64,000 bases of DNA from Psychroflexus sp. ALD_RP9 (lineage in GTDB: Bacteria > Bacteroidota > Bacteroidia > Flavobacteriales > Flavobacteriaceae), in assembly GCF_017311165.1 (NCBI RefSeq), contig NZ_CP062973.1:930001-994000 (forward strand), written 5' to 3'. Under the pieces are notes generated by a model that worked only from the letters and a program-made list of their open reading frames with translations, searched no databases and had not been told where the DNA came from. Shown piece after piece: positions 45,302-54,795 of the stretch. The translations under genes and the position numbers were made by a program. Each line of letters opens with the position of its first letter. The stretch's first letter is position 1.

Positions 45302-47695
45302 ATGAATAACAACTCTTCAACGCAATACCATCAAAACGAGCCAGAAAAAGAAGAAGACATTAAAGCTATTATTCTTCAATACCTCCGCTACTGGCCATGG
45401 TTTGTAATTTGCGTTATAATAAGCTTAGGCATATCTTTCATTTTTTTAAAGTACGCAACCAACATTTACACAACAAATTCTAAAATTAAGGTTTTGAAAG
45501 AGCAAGAAGGTCTTGATTTGTCTGGCTTACAAGGCAGTTCACCTTTAATTGATATGAGTAAAGTTAATCTCGAAAATGAAATTCAAATTTTGAAATCTAG
45601 ACGGCTTTCCAAAAAAATTATTCAAACTTTAAACTTAGAAACACAATACTATAAATTAGGCACATTAAAAGCTTCTGAGGTTTGGGGACATCAAATACCG
45701 TTTACAGTAAACTGGAGCATAGATGATAGTGCACAATATAGGTCAACACCACTTTTAAATTTAAAGTTTACCTCTCAAAGCAACTTTAAAGTCACAGAAG
45801 AAGAGTCTGGCTTTTCTGCAAGTCTAGATGCTGGAGACACACTTCAATTTGAAAACACTAAAGCCATCATTGATATAAACCCTTATTACAAAGGTGATTA
45901 TACAGAATTAACAGGTTCAATTTACAGCTTTAAAAAACACAACTTAGAGAATCTTACCACTTCATTGTCTAATAAAATTAAAGCTGAAGCAGTTGAAGCA
46001 AGAGCTGATATTATTAATATCTCATTAAACGGTGAGAACCAAACAAAAAATGAAGCCATTCTTGACGAATTAATGCGCCAATTTAACCAAGACGGTATAG
46101 ATGATAACCGAGTGGTCGCTAAACGAACAGGCGAATTTATTAAAGAACGGCTGAAATATTTAGTCGAAGAATTAGATACGGTTGAAACTGCTATTGTTAA
46201 CTTTAAATCGGATAATGAGTTAGTTGATATTGAAGCCAGCACAGAAGCTTTATTTGGTAAGTACAGTGAAACTGAAATGCGCGTTTTTGAAGTCGAAACT
46301 CAATTAGAAATTACTAAAAACTTTAGAAATATTCTTGTAAAAAACACTGAAATTGACTTACTGCCTGCAAATTTAGGTATTGAAAATGCTAATGTAAATG
46401 CGCTCACTGGTGCCTACAATCAACTTGTTAATGAGCGTAATAATATATTAGTAACAGCAACGCCTCAAAACCCAACTATTATTGCCATTAATGACCGTTT
46501 AGAAGCTATTAAACGTAATATTATAAATTCAGTTGACAATTACATCAACAACTTAGAAACCAGCTTACAAAATACAGCAAGACGAGAATCAAGCTTTAAT
46601 TCAAGGTTAGAAAAACTACCTGGGCAGAGCAAAGAAATCAGAAGTATAGAACGTGAACGCTTAATTAAAGAAAAACTATTTTTGTTTTTACTTCAAAAAC
46701 GTGAAGAAGCCGCCTTAACATACGCTATTACTGCGCCAGTAATTAAAACAGTTGATTATGCCTACACAAACCCGATGCCTGTTAGTCCAAAACGTAAAAT
46801 TATTATGTTGGGTGGATTAATTGTCGGTTTAATTATTCCTTTTGGTGTGCTTTATTTAAAATTTTTATTTAATACAAAGCTTAATTCTGTAGATGTTCTA
46901 AAATCTAATTTAAAAGAAATTCCGATACTAGGAGAAATACCAGAAAATGAGGCCAAAACGTTTAAACTTATAACACCAAACGACAGAAGTGCTTTGGCAG
47001 AATCTTTTAGAATTTTAAGAACAAATATTAATTTTATTAAGGTATCAGGCCAAACTCAAGAAAATAAGCAACAAGTCATTTACGTGACATCTTCAACTAA
47101 AGGTGAAGGAAAAACTTATGTTGCCTTGAACCTTGCAACAGTGATGTCTTCAAAATCTAAAAAAGTATTACTCGTCGGTTGTGATTTAAGAAATCCTCAA
47201 ATTCATAGTTATATTGGCTTAAATAAAAACACAAAAGGTTTAAGTAACTATTTGTACAACCCAAATATTAATTTTGAAGATATTAGAATTTCTAATATAA
47301 ACGGTTCACATTTAGATCTTATTTTATCAGGAGATATTCCTCCAAATCCTTCTGAAATCCTAACAAGTGATCGCTTCGAAACTTTCATAGAAGAAGCTAG
47401 GTCAAAATATGATTATGTTATTATTGATACTGCACCAACTATATTAGTAACTGACACTATCATGATTTCTCAATATGCTGATGTAACTTTATACTTAACT
47501 CGTGCTGGTTACACAGACATCAGATTAATAGAGCATATTAAAGACCTTAACAAGCATCATAAACTCAAAAACATAGGTATTGTTATGAATGGCCTTGTAG
47601 AAAAAGGCGCCTATACCTATAATTATGGTTATGGTTACGGTTATAACGAACATGCTGAAAAAAGTTCTCCTAAATGGAAATTCTGGCAAAAATAA
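45302..47695 (+). CDS. Wzc-like tyrosine-protein kinase / chain length regulator
   Basis: A 797-residue fusion of a polysaccharide co-polymerase and a cytoplasmic BY-kinase. A first membrane segment is near residue 35-55 (WFVICVIISLGISFIFL), a second near 505-525 after the coiled-coil part. The kinase has Walker A SSTKGEGKTYVAL (about residues 597-609), Walker A' GCDLRNPQ and Walker B VIIDTAPTILVTD. A C-terminal Tyr cluster (YTYNYGYGYGYNEH) supplies the usual autophosphorylation sites. It controls export and length of the polymer with the Wza-like protein. Its 3' end overlaps the next gene by 22 nt. Confidence 0.93.
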   Translation: MNNNSSTQYHQNEPEKEEDIKAIILQYLRYWPWFVICVIISLGISFIFLKYATNIYTTNSKIKVLKEQEGLDLSGLQGSSPLIDMSKVNLENEIQILKSRRLSKKIIQTLNLETQYYKLGTLKASEVWGHQIPFTVNWSIDDSAQYRSTPLLNLKFTSQSNFKVTEEESGFSASLDAGDTLQFENTKAIIDINPYYKGDYTELTGSIYSFKKHNLENLTTSLSNKIKAEAVEARADIINISLNGENQTKNEAILDELMRQFNQDGIDDNRVVAKRTGEFIKERLKYLVEELDTVETAIVNFKSDNELVDIEASTEALFGKYSETEMRVFEVETQLEITKNFRNILVKNTEIDLLPANLGIENANVNALTGAYNQLVNERNNILVTATPQNPTIIAINDRLEAIKRNIINSVDNYINNLETSLQNTARRESSFNSRLEKLPGQSKEIRSIERERLIKEKLFLFLLQKREEAALTYAITAPVIKTVDYAYTNPMPVSPKRKIIMLGGLIVGLIIPFGVLYLKFLFNTKLNSVDVLKSNLKEIPILGEIPENEAKTFKLITPNDRSALAESFRILRTNINFIKVSGQTQENKQQVIYVTSSTKGEGKTYVALNLATVMSSKSKKVLLVGCDLRNPQIHSYIGLNKNTKGLSNYLYNPNINFEDIRISNINGSHLDLILSGDIPPNPSEILTSDRFETFIEEARSKYDYVIIDTAPTILVTDTIMISQYADVTLYLTRAGYTDIRLIEHIKDLNKHHKLKNIGIVMNGLVEKGAYTYNYGYGYGYNEHAEKSSPKWKFWQK

Positions 47696-48159
47696 AATAC
47701 GTCTTTTTAAGTATAGCTTTAAGCTTACTCTTTTTAAGTTGTGGCACAAAGAAGTCAGCACTAAGCAAGCAGGCAGATAATTATAAAATTGCTAATTATG
47801 CCAAGCGTTATTTAGGAACACCTTATCAATACGGTGGCACATCAAGAAATGGTTTAGATTGCTCTGGTTTAATACAACTGAGTTATTCACAATTTGGCTA
47901 CAACATGCCTAGAACAACTAAGCAACTCAGTAAATCTGGAAAAAAAACCAAAAAACGCAAAGCTAAAGTTGGTGATTTAATTTTCTTTAGAACCTTGAAA
48001 CGTTCGCGTAAAAAAAGTCATGTGGGCTTAATAACCTTAATTGAAGGTGATGAAATTGAGTTTATACATTCAAGCTCATCAAGAGGCGTAATCATATCAA
48101 GCCTCAGTAACCCTTATTGGCGAAAAAACTTTGCTGAAATAAGGCGTTACATTAAATAA
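47674..48159 (+). CDS. NlpC/P60 family lipoprotein (peptidoglycan hydrolase)
   Basis: A 161-residue lipoprotein (lipobox FLSC) with an NlpC/P60 domain. The catalytic cysteine lies in GLDCSGLIQLSYS and the histidine in KSHVGLITL, with a second His in FIHSSSSRGV. The middle is strongly basic (KSGKKTKKRKAKVGD). It probably cleaves peptidoglycan stem peptides, perhaps to make room for the export channel; this is inferred from its place after the Wza- and Wzc-like genes. The start is within the 3' end of the kinase gene and no later start gives a full signal peptide. Confidence 0.9.
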   Translation: MEILAKIKYVFLSIALSLLFLSCGTKKSALSKQADNYKIANYAKRYLGTPYQYGGTSRNGLDCSGLIQLSYSQFGYNMPRTTKQLSKSGKKTKKRKAKVGDLIFFRTLKRSRKKSHVGLITLIEGDEIEFIHSSSSRGVIISSLSNPYWRKNFAEIRRYIK

Positions 48160-48179
48160 GTAACCAATCAAAAACCAAA

Positions 48180-50243
48180 TTGAGGTTTTTAAATTATAAA
48201 TTTATACTCTTCACCATTATTTTTGGTATTGGTGTTATTTTGGGATTCCACATCACGATTCCTTATGCTTTATTGGGTTTTATCCTGAGCCTATTAATAG
48301 GTATAACAACTCATTTTATAGTTAAAAAACATCGATTATTTCTTAGTTTAAATTATGTTTTTATAAATATTAGCGTCTTACTTTTAGGGTATTTTAATAC
48401 TCAGGTTCACTTACCAAAACACCAAGAGCAGCACTATGTTAATTCTAAATTAACTTATAATACGCCAAGCGCATTTAAGCTAAAAATTACTGATAAGTTA
48501 AAACCAAACGCCTTTAATTACAAGTTCTATGCTCAGGTTCTTGAGGTCAACAACAAAAAACTTGAAGGTAAAGTTTTACTAAAAATTGATAGAGACTCTA
48601 TTAGCAAAATTGAGCTTAATATTGGAGATTTGGTTCACGGTGCTGGAGAATTACAAAAATTTCATGCACCAGAAAACCCACAAAACTTTAACTATGCAAC
48701 TTACATGGCTCATCAAAATGTGTATATGGCCATTTCAGCAGAGCCATCTCACCTAAGCATCAATAAAAATCAAAAATTTAATTTATTTAATTCACTTGAT
48801 AAAATTAGAACTAATTTAAGGAATCAATTAAAGCAATACAGCTTTAAGGAAGAAAATATTAGCTTAATTGAAGCCTTTTTGTTAGGGCAACGCCAGAACA
48901 TTTCTGATAAAACTTATGATGATTTTAAAAATGCTGGCGTCATACATATTCTAGCAGTTTCTGGTCTACATGTTGGTATTATTTTACTCATTTTAAACGC
49001 TTTAACGCATTTTTGTATCTACACGAAATTCGGTAGAAGATTGCGCCCTTTTTTAATACTTATTGGTTTGTGGGGATTTGCATTCTTAGCAGGGCTATCT
49101 CCTTCAGTTTTTCGCGCGACCGTTATGTTTAGCTTTTTAAGTCTTGGTATGTTACTACAAAAACGTACAAATTCACTGAACACTTTATTTATGTCGGCTT
49201 TGGTGTTAGTTCTAATAAATCCTTTTATTATTTTTCAGGTAGGCTTTCAACTAAGTTACTTAGCAGTATTTGGTATAGTAACACTTCAACCCCGATTGTA
49301 TAAATTATATGAACCGAGATATTATATCGATCGATTATTTTGGGGAATTATTACGGTTACACTTGCTGCTCAGTTTAGTATCCTACCGCTAAGTTTATAC
49401 TATTTTAATCAATTTTCTGGGGTGTTCTTACTAGCTAATATTCTTATTTTACCAACATTAAGTTTAATTTTAGGCTTCGGAATTTTAGTGCTTTTATTAG
49501 CAAAATTAGGTTGGTTGCCATCTATTTTAGTTGAAGCTTACGATTTCATTTTAACTAAATTACGCTTACTCATTCATTGGTTGGGTAGCTTTGAGCAATT
49601 TCAATTTGAGCATATCTTGTTTACTAAAACCTTGTTATGGTCAAGTTTAATTGTTGTTTTATGTGCTTGCTTGTGGTCGAGATATGCTAAAGTAAAATCT
49701 TATATAGCCCTAAATATTTCATTTGCAATACTTTGCTTGCTCATATTTTTCATCTATCGTGATCATCAGTCTCAAGACGAATTGATCCTACTTAAGGCTT
49801 ATAATTCATTAGAAATTGCTCATATTAAAGGCGCTCAACTCAATTTACACACCAACCGGCTACACGATTCAACTCAACTCAAACAAAGTTATCGCATTCA
49901 ATCTCTAGCTAATGTGTATGGCTTACAGTCGATTGAAGTTAAAGCTTTAGCCTATCAATACAATTATAAAAAGAAGTTTAAAATTCATTATATCGACTCT
50001 ACTGGTGTTTATGAAAATACCCAACATCAATCACCAACAATAGTCGTTATAAGTGAATCGCCAAAACTTAACCTAGAACGCTTAATTACTGATTTAAAGC
50101 CAAAACTGCTAATTGCCAGTACAAATAATTATAAATCTTATGTTGAGCGTTGGCGTGAAACCTGTGAGGCTAATGAGGTTAGTTTTTACTCTATTTACGA
50201 AGAAGGCGCATTAAAGTTTTCTGAAATTAAAAAGTTGAAGTAA
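48180..50243 (+). CDS. ComEC/Rec2-type DNA uptake channel
   Basis: A 687-residue membrane protein related to the channel that moves single-strand DNA into the cytoplasm in competent bacteria. There is an N-terminal pair of membrane segments, a DUF4131-like periplasmic part (FHAPENPQNFNYATYMAHQNVYM), then the competence domain with AVSGLHVGIILLIL and LAGLSPSVFRATVMF. The usual C-terminal metallo-beta-lactamase domain is absent or reduced to a degenerate segment. The gene begins with TTG (48180); no ATG suits. Its 3' end overlaps the convergent thioredoxin-like gene by 17 nt. Confidence 0.9.
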   Translation: MRFLNYKFILFTIIFGIGVILGFHITIPYALLGFILSLLIGITTHFIVKKHRLFLSLNYVFINISVLLLGYFNTQVHLPKHQEQHYVNSKLTYNTPSAFKLKITDKLKPNAFNYKFYAQVLEVNNKKLEGKVLLKIDRDSISKIELNIGDLVHGAGELQKFHAPENPQNFNYATYMAHQNVYMAISAEPSHLSINKNQKFNLFNSLDKIRTNLRNQLKQYSFKEENISLIEAFLLGQRQNISDKTYDDFKNAGVIHILAVSGLHVGIILLILNALTHFCIYTKFGRRLRPFLILIGLWGFAFLAGLSPSVFRATVMFSFLSLGMLLQKRTNSLNTLFMSALVLVLINPFIIFQVGFQLSYLAVFGIVTLQPRLYKLYEPRYYIDRLFWGIITVTLAAQFSILPLSLYYFNQFSGVFLLANILILPTLSLILGFGILVLLLAKLGWLPSILVEAYDFILTKLRLLIHWLGSFEQFQFEHILFTKTLLWSSLIVVLCACLWSRYAKVKSYIALNISFAILCLLIFFIYRDHQSQDELILLKAYNSLEIAHIKGAQLNLHTNRLHDSTQLKQSYRIQSLANVYGLQSIEVKALAYQYNYKKKFKIHYIDSTGVYENTQHQSPTIVVISESPKLNLERLITDLKPKLLIASTNNYKSYVERWRETCEANEVSFYSIYEEGALKFSEIKKLK

Positions 50244-50769
50244 AGTTTTCTTGATAGGCTTTCCAAGCTTCTTGTGTTTTAATTTCGGCGTACTTATCGG
50301 TTGCAATCATTTTTAAATAGAGCTCAAGTTGTTGTGGTGTTTTGTAACCAACAACAGGTGAAATTACATCAGAGTTTTCATCAAAAAAGACCACTGTAGG
50401 ATAAGCTGATACTTTTAACGCATTGGCAAATAAGTGCTGACCATTGCGCTGTTTTGGAGATCGCGATTCATCAAAATGAATATTTTTATAGGTATAGTCT
50501 TTATAGGTGATTTCTTCTGTCCCTTCTGCATTAAATTTTACCGCATAAAAATGCTTATTGATGTATTTGGCGACTTCTGGATGAGAAAAAGTGCGTTTAT
50601 CCATCAACTTACAAGGTCCACACCAATTGGTATAAACATCTACAATAATTTTTTTAGGTTCATCTTTTTGAGCTTTAAGCGCTTCATTCATGCTCATCCA
50701 GTTGATAGATTGGGCATTAATGTTTGTTAGGCAAACAACTAATAAGCTAATAGAAAATAATAGTTTCAT
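50227..50769 (-). CDS. Thioredoxin-family protein, exported
   Basis: A 180-residue protein with a signal peptide (MKLLFSISLLVVCLTNINAQ) and a thioredoxin fold. The redox motif is NWCGPCKLMDKRTF, and the cis-proline lies in SAYPTVVFF. The spacing and the WCGPC plus DKRTFSHPEV region fit the DUF255/thioredoxin_7 type of periplasmic reductases. Its role is probably disulfide reduction outside the cytoplasm. Its stop lies inside the 3' end of comEC on the opposite strand. Confidence 0.88.
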   Translation of the reverse strand: MKLLFSISLLVVCLTNINAQSINWMSMNEALKAQKDEPKKIIVDVYTNWCGPCKLMDKRTFSHPEVAKYINKHFYAVKFNAEGTEEITYKDYTYKNIHFDESRSPKQRNGQHLFANALKVSAYPTVVFFDENSDVISPVVGYKTPQQLELYLKMIATDKYAEIKTQEAWKAYQENFTSTF

Positions 50770-50781
50770 TGAATTAAAATT

Positions 50782-50810
50782 TAGAGCGCTACTTTATAAG
50801 TAACGCTCTA
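50782..50810 (-). terminator. Possible terminator or leader hairpin after the peptide transporter gene
   Basis: Stem TAGAGCG/CGCTCTA with an inner ACTT/AAGT lies between the transporter stop and the thioredoxin-like gene, both on the minus strand. There is no strong U run, so termination is uncertain. Confidence 0.4.
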
Positions 50811-50819
50811 TAGATAATA

Positions 50820-52403
50820 TTATTTTATGCCGTGCATTTTGTTAACAAGTAACTTACTTATAGCAAGCATTACAACTCCTGCGCCAGCTGGGATAATCGT
50901 AAAAATTAAGAAGAAGGTTGACATTGAATAGTTTTCTGTGATAATGTCGATATAACTTCCTGTAACACCTGCTAACAAATTAGCTAGGAAGTTGGCAAAA
51001 AACCAAACACCAAACATAAGTCCAACTAACTTAGCCGGCGACAATTTACTAACGTAAGACAATCCAACTGGAGACACACAAAGCTCACCAAGTGTATGAA
51101 ATAAGTAGGCAAAAATTAACCATATCATACTTACAGATGCAGTTTTAGCTCCTTGAGGTATACCAAACGAACCATAGGATAAAAAAGCAAAACCTAAGCC
51201 TAATAATACAAGGCCAATTGCAAACTTTACAGGACCAGAAGGATTAAGCTTACTTTCCCAAATCTTAGAAAATAATGGTGCAAAAATAATGATGAATAAA
51301 GAGTTAAGTACCGTAAACCAACTTGCAGGAACTTCTGCAACATCATTTGTAAACTCTCTATAAAGCATCCAAATTACAACTCCCCAAATAATCACAAAGC
51401 TTGTTGCTAAGAATATATTTGAAAGCGGATGAACACCGAAAGTTTGACGAAACAGCATCACTAAAACCCATGTGATTACAAGCATAGGAATTACGGTAAT
51501 CACAGCGTTAATTATTTTAAATATATAAGCTGTTTTATCAGTTAAAAGTCTATCTGTATAATCACCAGCAAAAATTGTCATAGAACCACCAGCCTGTTCA
51601 AATGCCCACCAAAAGAATATTGAGAAAAATGCAAGTACACCTATAACAATTAGACGATCATTTTTCACTTTATTACTTACAGATTTATCAGCTTTTTGAT
51701 CAATATGTTCTGTCTCTCCTTCGATAGCGGTGCTATCAATAAAATTATCATCTTTATCTGGCTTCAAACCAATGTTTCCAAATATAGATTGTGCATAAAA
51801 AAACTGCAACATTCCAAAAAACATAAAAACACCTGCTAGTCCAAAACCCCAATGCCAGCCAACTTTTTCTCCTAAATAACCACACATCAAGATCCCTAAA
51901 AAGGCGCCTGCATTAATTCCCATATAAAAAATAGTATAACCAGCATCTTTCTTTTTTCCTTCATCTTTGTATAATTTCCCAACGATTGATGAAATATTTG
52001 GCTTAAACAAGCCATTACCTATAATTAAAAACAATAAGCCTAAATAAAAGAAAGCACCTGTAAAGCCTTCTAAAGCCATAGAAGCATGACCTAAGGTCAT
52101 AATTAATGCACCCCAAACTACCGCTTTTCTGTAGCCCAATAACTTGTCGGCTATATAACCACCTATTACCGGCGTAATATATACTAAACCTGTGTACCAA
52201 CCGTATAATAACAAGGCATCATCTCTTTCCCAAGCCCAACCTTCGTCTAGTAATGATGCTGTTAAGAATAAAACCAAAAGTGCTCGCATTCCATAATATG
52301 AAAAGCGCTCCCACATTTCAGTGAAAAATAATACAAAAAGGCCTGAGGGCTGACCTAGAACTGTTTTTTGATTTAACTCAGAACCACCAAATTTAAATTC
52401 CAT
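50820..52403 (-). CDS. Proton-dependent di/tripeptide transporter (POT/PTR2 family)
   Basis: A major-facilitator membrane protein of 527 residues importing short peptides. The family signatures are MWERFSYYGMRALLVLFLT near the N-terminus and AGYTIFYMGINAGAFLGI in the fifth helix region; about 14 hydrophobic segments are visible. It begins 10 nt after the stop of the DPP-IV-type peptidase gene, so peptides released by that exported enzyme could be imported directly. A cytoplasmic loop (about residues 205-245) is charged. Confidence 0.92.
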   Translation of the reverse strand: MEFKFGGSELNQKTVLGQPSGLFVLFFTEMWERFSYYGMRALLVLFLTASLLDEGWAWERDDALLLYGWYTGLVYITPVIGGYIADKLLGYRKAVVWGALIMTLGHASMALEGFTGAFFYLGLLFLIIGNGLFKPNISSIVGKLYKDEGKKKDAGYTIFYMGINAGAFLGILMCGYLGEKVGWHWGFGLAGVFMFFGMLQFFYAQSIFGNIGLKPDKDDNFIDSTAIEGETEHIDQKADKSVSNKVKNDRLIVIGVLAFFSIFFWWAFEQAGGSMTIFAGDYTDRLLTDKTAYIFKIINAVITVIPMLVITWVLVMLFRQTFGVHPLSNIFLATSFVIIWGVVIWMLYREFTNDVAEVPASWFTVLNSLFIIIFAPLFSKIWESKLNPSGPVKFAIGLVLLGLGFAFLSYGSFGIPQGAKTASVSMIWLIFAYLFHTLGELCVSPVGLSYVSKLSPAKLVGLMFGVWFFANFLANLLAGVTGSYIDIITENYSMSTFFLIFTIIPAGAGVVMLAISKLLVNKMHGIK

Positions 52404-52413
52404 ATAAGTGTTT

Positions 52414-54588
52414 TTACAATTTATTATTAATAAAATTCGTCATTAAAGTATATAAGTGTAAGCGCGTGTTACCGCCATAAATACCATGATTTTTATCGGG
52501 ATAAATTCGCCAGTCGAATTGTTTATTCGCCTGTACTAAGGCTTCAATAAGTTGCATGGTATTTTGCACGTGAACATTATCATCAGCACTACCATGAATA
52601 AGTAAATAATTCCCTTTTGTAAATTCTTCAACATGTGTAATTGGTGAATTTTCATCATATCCTGAAGCATTTTCTTGAGGTGTGGTCATGTATCGTTCGG
52701 TATAAATCGTATCATAAAATCGCCAGCTGGTTACTGGTGCAACAGCAATAGCAGCTTTAAACACATCGTTAGCTCTAAATATAGCATTAGACGACATATA
52801 GCCTCCAAAACTCCAGCCCCAAATTCCTATACGGTCTTTGTTAATGTAAGACCTTGATCCGAGTAATTTTGCCGCTTCAATTTGATCTTCTAATTCGTAT
52901 TTTCCTAACTGCTTTTGCGTCACTTTTTTAAAGTCTCGACCTTTAAAACCTGTTCCTCGACCATCTACACACGCAATGATATAACCTTGGTTAGCCAACA
53001 TTTGATACCAGTAATCATTTGTACCAAAAAAGCTATTAGACACTGATTGTGAGCCTGGACCTGAATATTGATACATCAATAAAGGGTAAGATTTGTTAGG
53101 ATCAAAATCTTTTGGTTTTATCATCCACATGTTAAGTTTATTACCCTTAACTTCAATTGTTGAAAGCTCTTTATCAGACAATTCATAATCTTCTAAAGTT
53201 TGAATTAAATCTGAGTTGTTTTTAATTTCACGTACTAATTTTCCATTTTTAGCTAAATGCAAAGTGTACACATTAGGTGTTTTTACCGAGTTGAAGGTAT
53301 TGATGTAATAGGTATAATCAGCACTAAATGAAGCTGAATTGGTACCCGTTTTGGTGCTTAAATCTCGCTTTGAACGGCCATTAATTTTAATAGAATAAAC
53401 CGCTCGGTTTACACTACCCGTTTCTGTACTTTGGTAAAAAATACGTTTAGATTTATTGTCATAACCATAGTAATTGGTGACTTCCCAATTACCTTTAGTA
53501 ACTTGATTCAAGAGTGTACCTTCAGCTGAATAGTGGTAAATATGTCGCCAACCGTCTTTTTCACTCGTCCAAATAAAGCTATTATCCTCTAGGTAAGTCA
53601 GGTCATCAGTAATATCTACATAAGCAGGATCTGTTTCATTTAAAACTAAATTTGCTTGAGCAGTTTTGCCATTTACATGGTATAGTTTAAGTTCATTTTG
53701 ATGCCTGTTTGTGGTTTGAACGCTAAAGGTGTTTTCATTTTGAGTTGTTCCTAAGCGTGGGATATATTCGTAATTCCCTAGCTTAACATCTAAAGTAGAC
53801 TTTTGGTTTAAATCATAAATATGTAAGCTAACTTTGGCATTATCTTCACCAGCTTTTGGATATTTAAAAACATCTTGTGTTGGGTACAAATCTTGCCCAT
53901 AACGACCATACATATCCATTGAAAATTCGGGCACATCAGATTCATCAAAACGCAAAAAAGCAATCTGCTCACCATTTTTACTCCACTGGTAAGCTTTTAC
54001 GAATGCAAATTCTTCTTCGTAAACCCAATCGGTTAAACCATTAATCACGCTATTCTTCTCGCCATCTGTGGTGACTTGACTCACTTCATTGGTATTTAAG
54101 TCTTTTATAAAAATATTATTTCGCTTTACAAAAGCTACTTTAGCGTTATCTGGAGAAAAAGCTGGCTGCTGAATTTTTGCTTCATCAATTTGCATCAATT
54201 TTTTTGTTGATAAATCATACACATAGTAAACCGCTTTTTTAGAGCGTCTAAAAATTGACTCTACACTAACTCCTAAAATGGCTTTTTTCTCATCAGCCGA
54301 AAGTTGAAAAGTTTCAAAATATGGCAAAGCCATATCAGCACTATTAATCAGCGTTCCTGTTTGTTTTCCGGTTTTATAGCTGTAAATATCGACCGTCATT
54401 TCACGTGTTTCCCGGTCAAAATTTTGAACGATATAGGATTGGCCATCATTCAACGATTGTAAAGACTCTAAGTAATCTTGTCTAAACTCACCACCCCAAA
54501 TTTTTTCAAGTGTAATTTCTTTAGTTTGAGCTTGTGTAAAAGAACTTATTAAAACGAAACAAATGAAACTAAATAGACTTCTTTTCAT
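52414..54588 (-). CDS. Exported S9 family peptidase (dipeptidyl peptidase IV type)
   Basis: A serine exopeptidase of 724 residues that releases N-terminal dipeptides, usually after proline. It has a signal peptide (MKRSLFSFICFVLISSFTQA), an eight-bladed propeller part with the DPP-IV double-Glu segment WVYEEEFAF, and the alpha/beta-hydrolase domain with nucleophile GWSFGGYMS, Asp in HGSADDNVHV and His in DKNHGIYG. It forms an operon with the POT transporter, a logical pair for peptide feeding. Confidence 0.93.
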   Translation of the reverse strand: MKRSLFSFICFVLISSFTQAQTKEITLEKIWGGEFRQDYLESLQSLNDGQSYIVQNFDRETREMTVDIYSYKTGKQTGTLINSADMALPYFETFQLSADEKKAILGVSVESIFRRSKKAVYYVYDLSTKKLMQIDEAKIQQPAFSPDNAKVAFVKRNNIFIKDLNTNEVSQVTTDGEKNSVINGLTDWVYEEEFAFVKAYQWSKNGEQIAFLRFDESDVPEFSMDMYGRYGQDLYPTQDVFKYPKAGEDNAKVSLHIYDLNQKSTLDVKLGNYEYIPRLGTTQNENTFSVQTTNRHQNELKLYHVNGKTAQANLVLNETDPAYVDITDDLTYLEDNSFIWTSEKDGWRHIYHYSAEGTLLNQVTKGNWEVTNYYGYDNKSKRIFYQSTETGSVNRAVYSIKINGRSKRDLSTKTGTNSASFSADYTYYINTFNSVKTPNVYTLHLAKNGKLVREIKNNSDLIQTLEDYELSDKELSTIEVKGNKLNMWMIKPKDFDPNKSYPLLMYQYSGPGSQSVSNSFFGTNDYWYQMLANQGYIIACVDGRGTGFKGRDFKKVTQKQLGKYELEDQIEAAKLLGSRSYINKDRIGIWGWSFGGYMSSNAIFRANDVFKAAIAVAPVTSWRFYDTIYTERYMTTPQENASGYDENSPITHVEEFTKGNYLLIHGSADDNVHVQNTMQLIEALVQANKQFDWRIYPDKNHGIYGGNTRLHLYTLMTNFINNKL

Positions 54589-54795
54589 GTAAATTAATTT
54601 TGAGTCTTCAATTTTACTAAAAAAACATTAATTTTCGGTTAAGTTTTCATACAAAAAGCTGTTTTAGTTTGCAGTTTAAAAATATCTAAGGCTAAAATTA
54701 TTTCCATGGGTTGAAGTCTAATAATTTCTCTTTGTTGCCCTCTCAATGTTAATGATCTAATTGTATCTTTACCATTTCATATTAAGTAACTTAAA

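Noticed and set aside
48180..50243. A later ATG start for the comEC-like gene
   Set aside because: The next in-frame ATG is well inside the protein and would remove the first membrane segments; the TTG start is accepted.
54589..54795. Promoter of the HMG-CoA reductase gene
   Set aside because: The best box, TATCTTTA at 54764-54771, misses the last G of the consensus and has no -33 TTG at a suitable distance.
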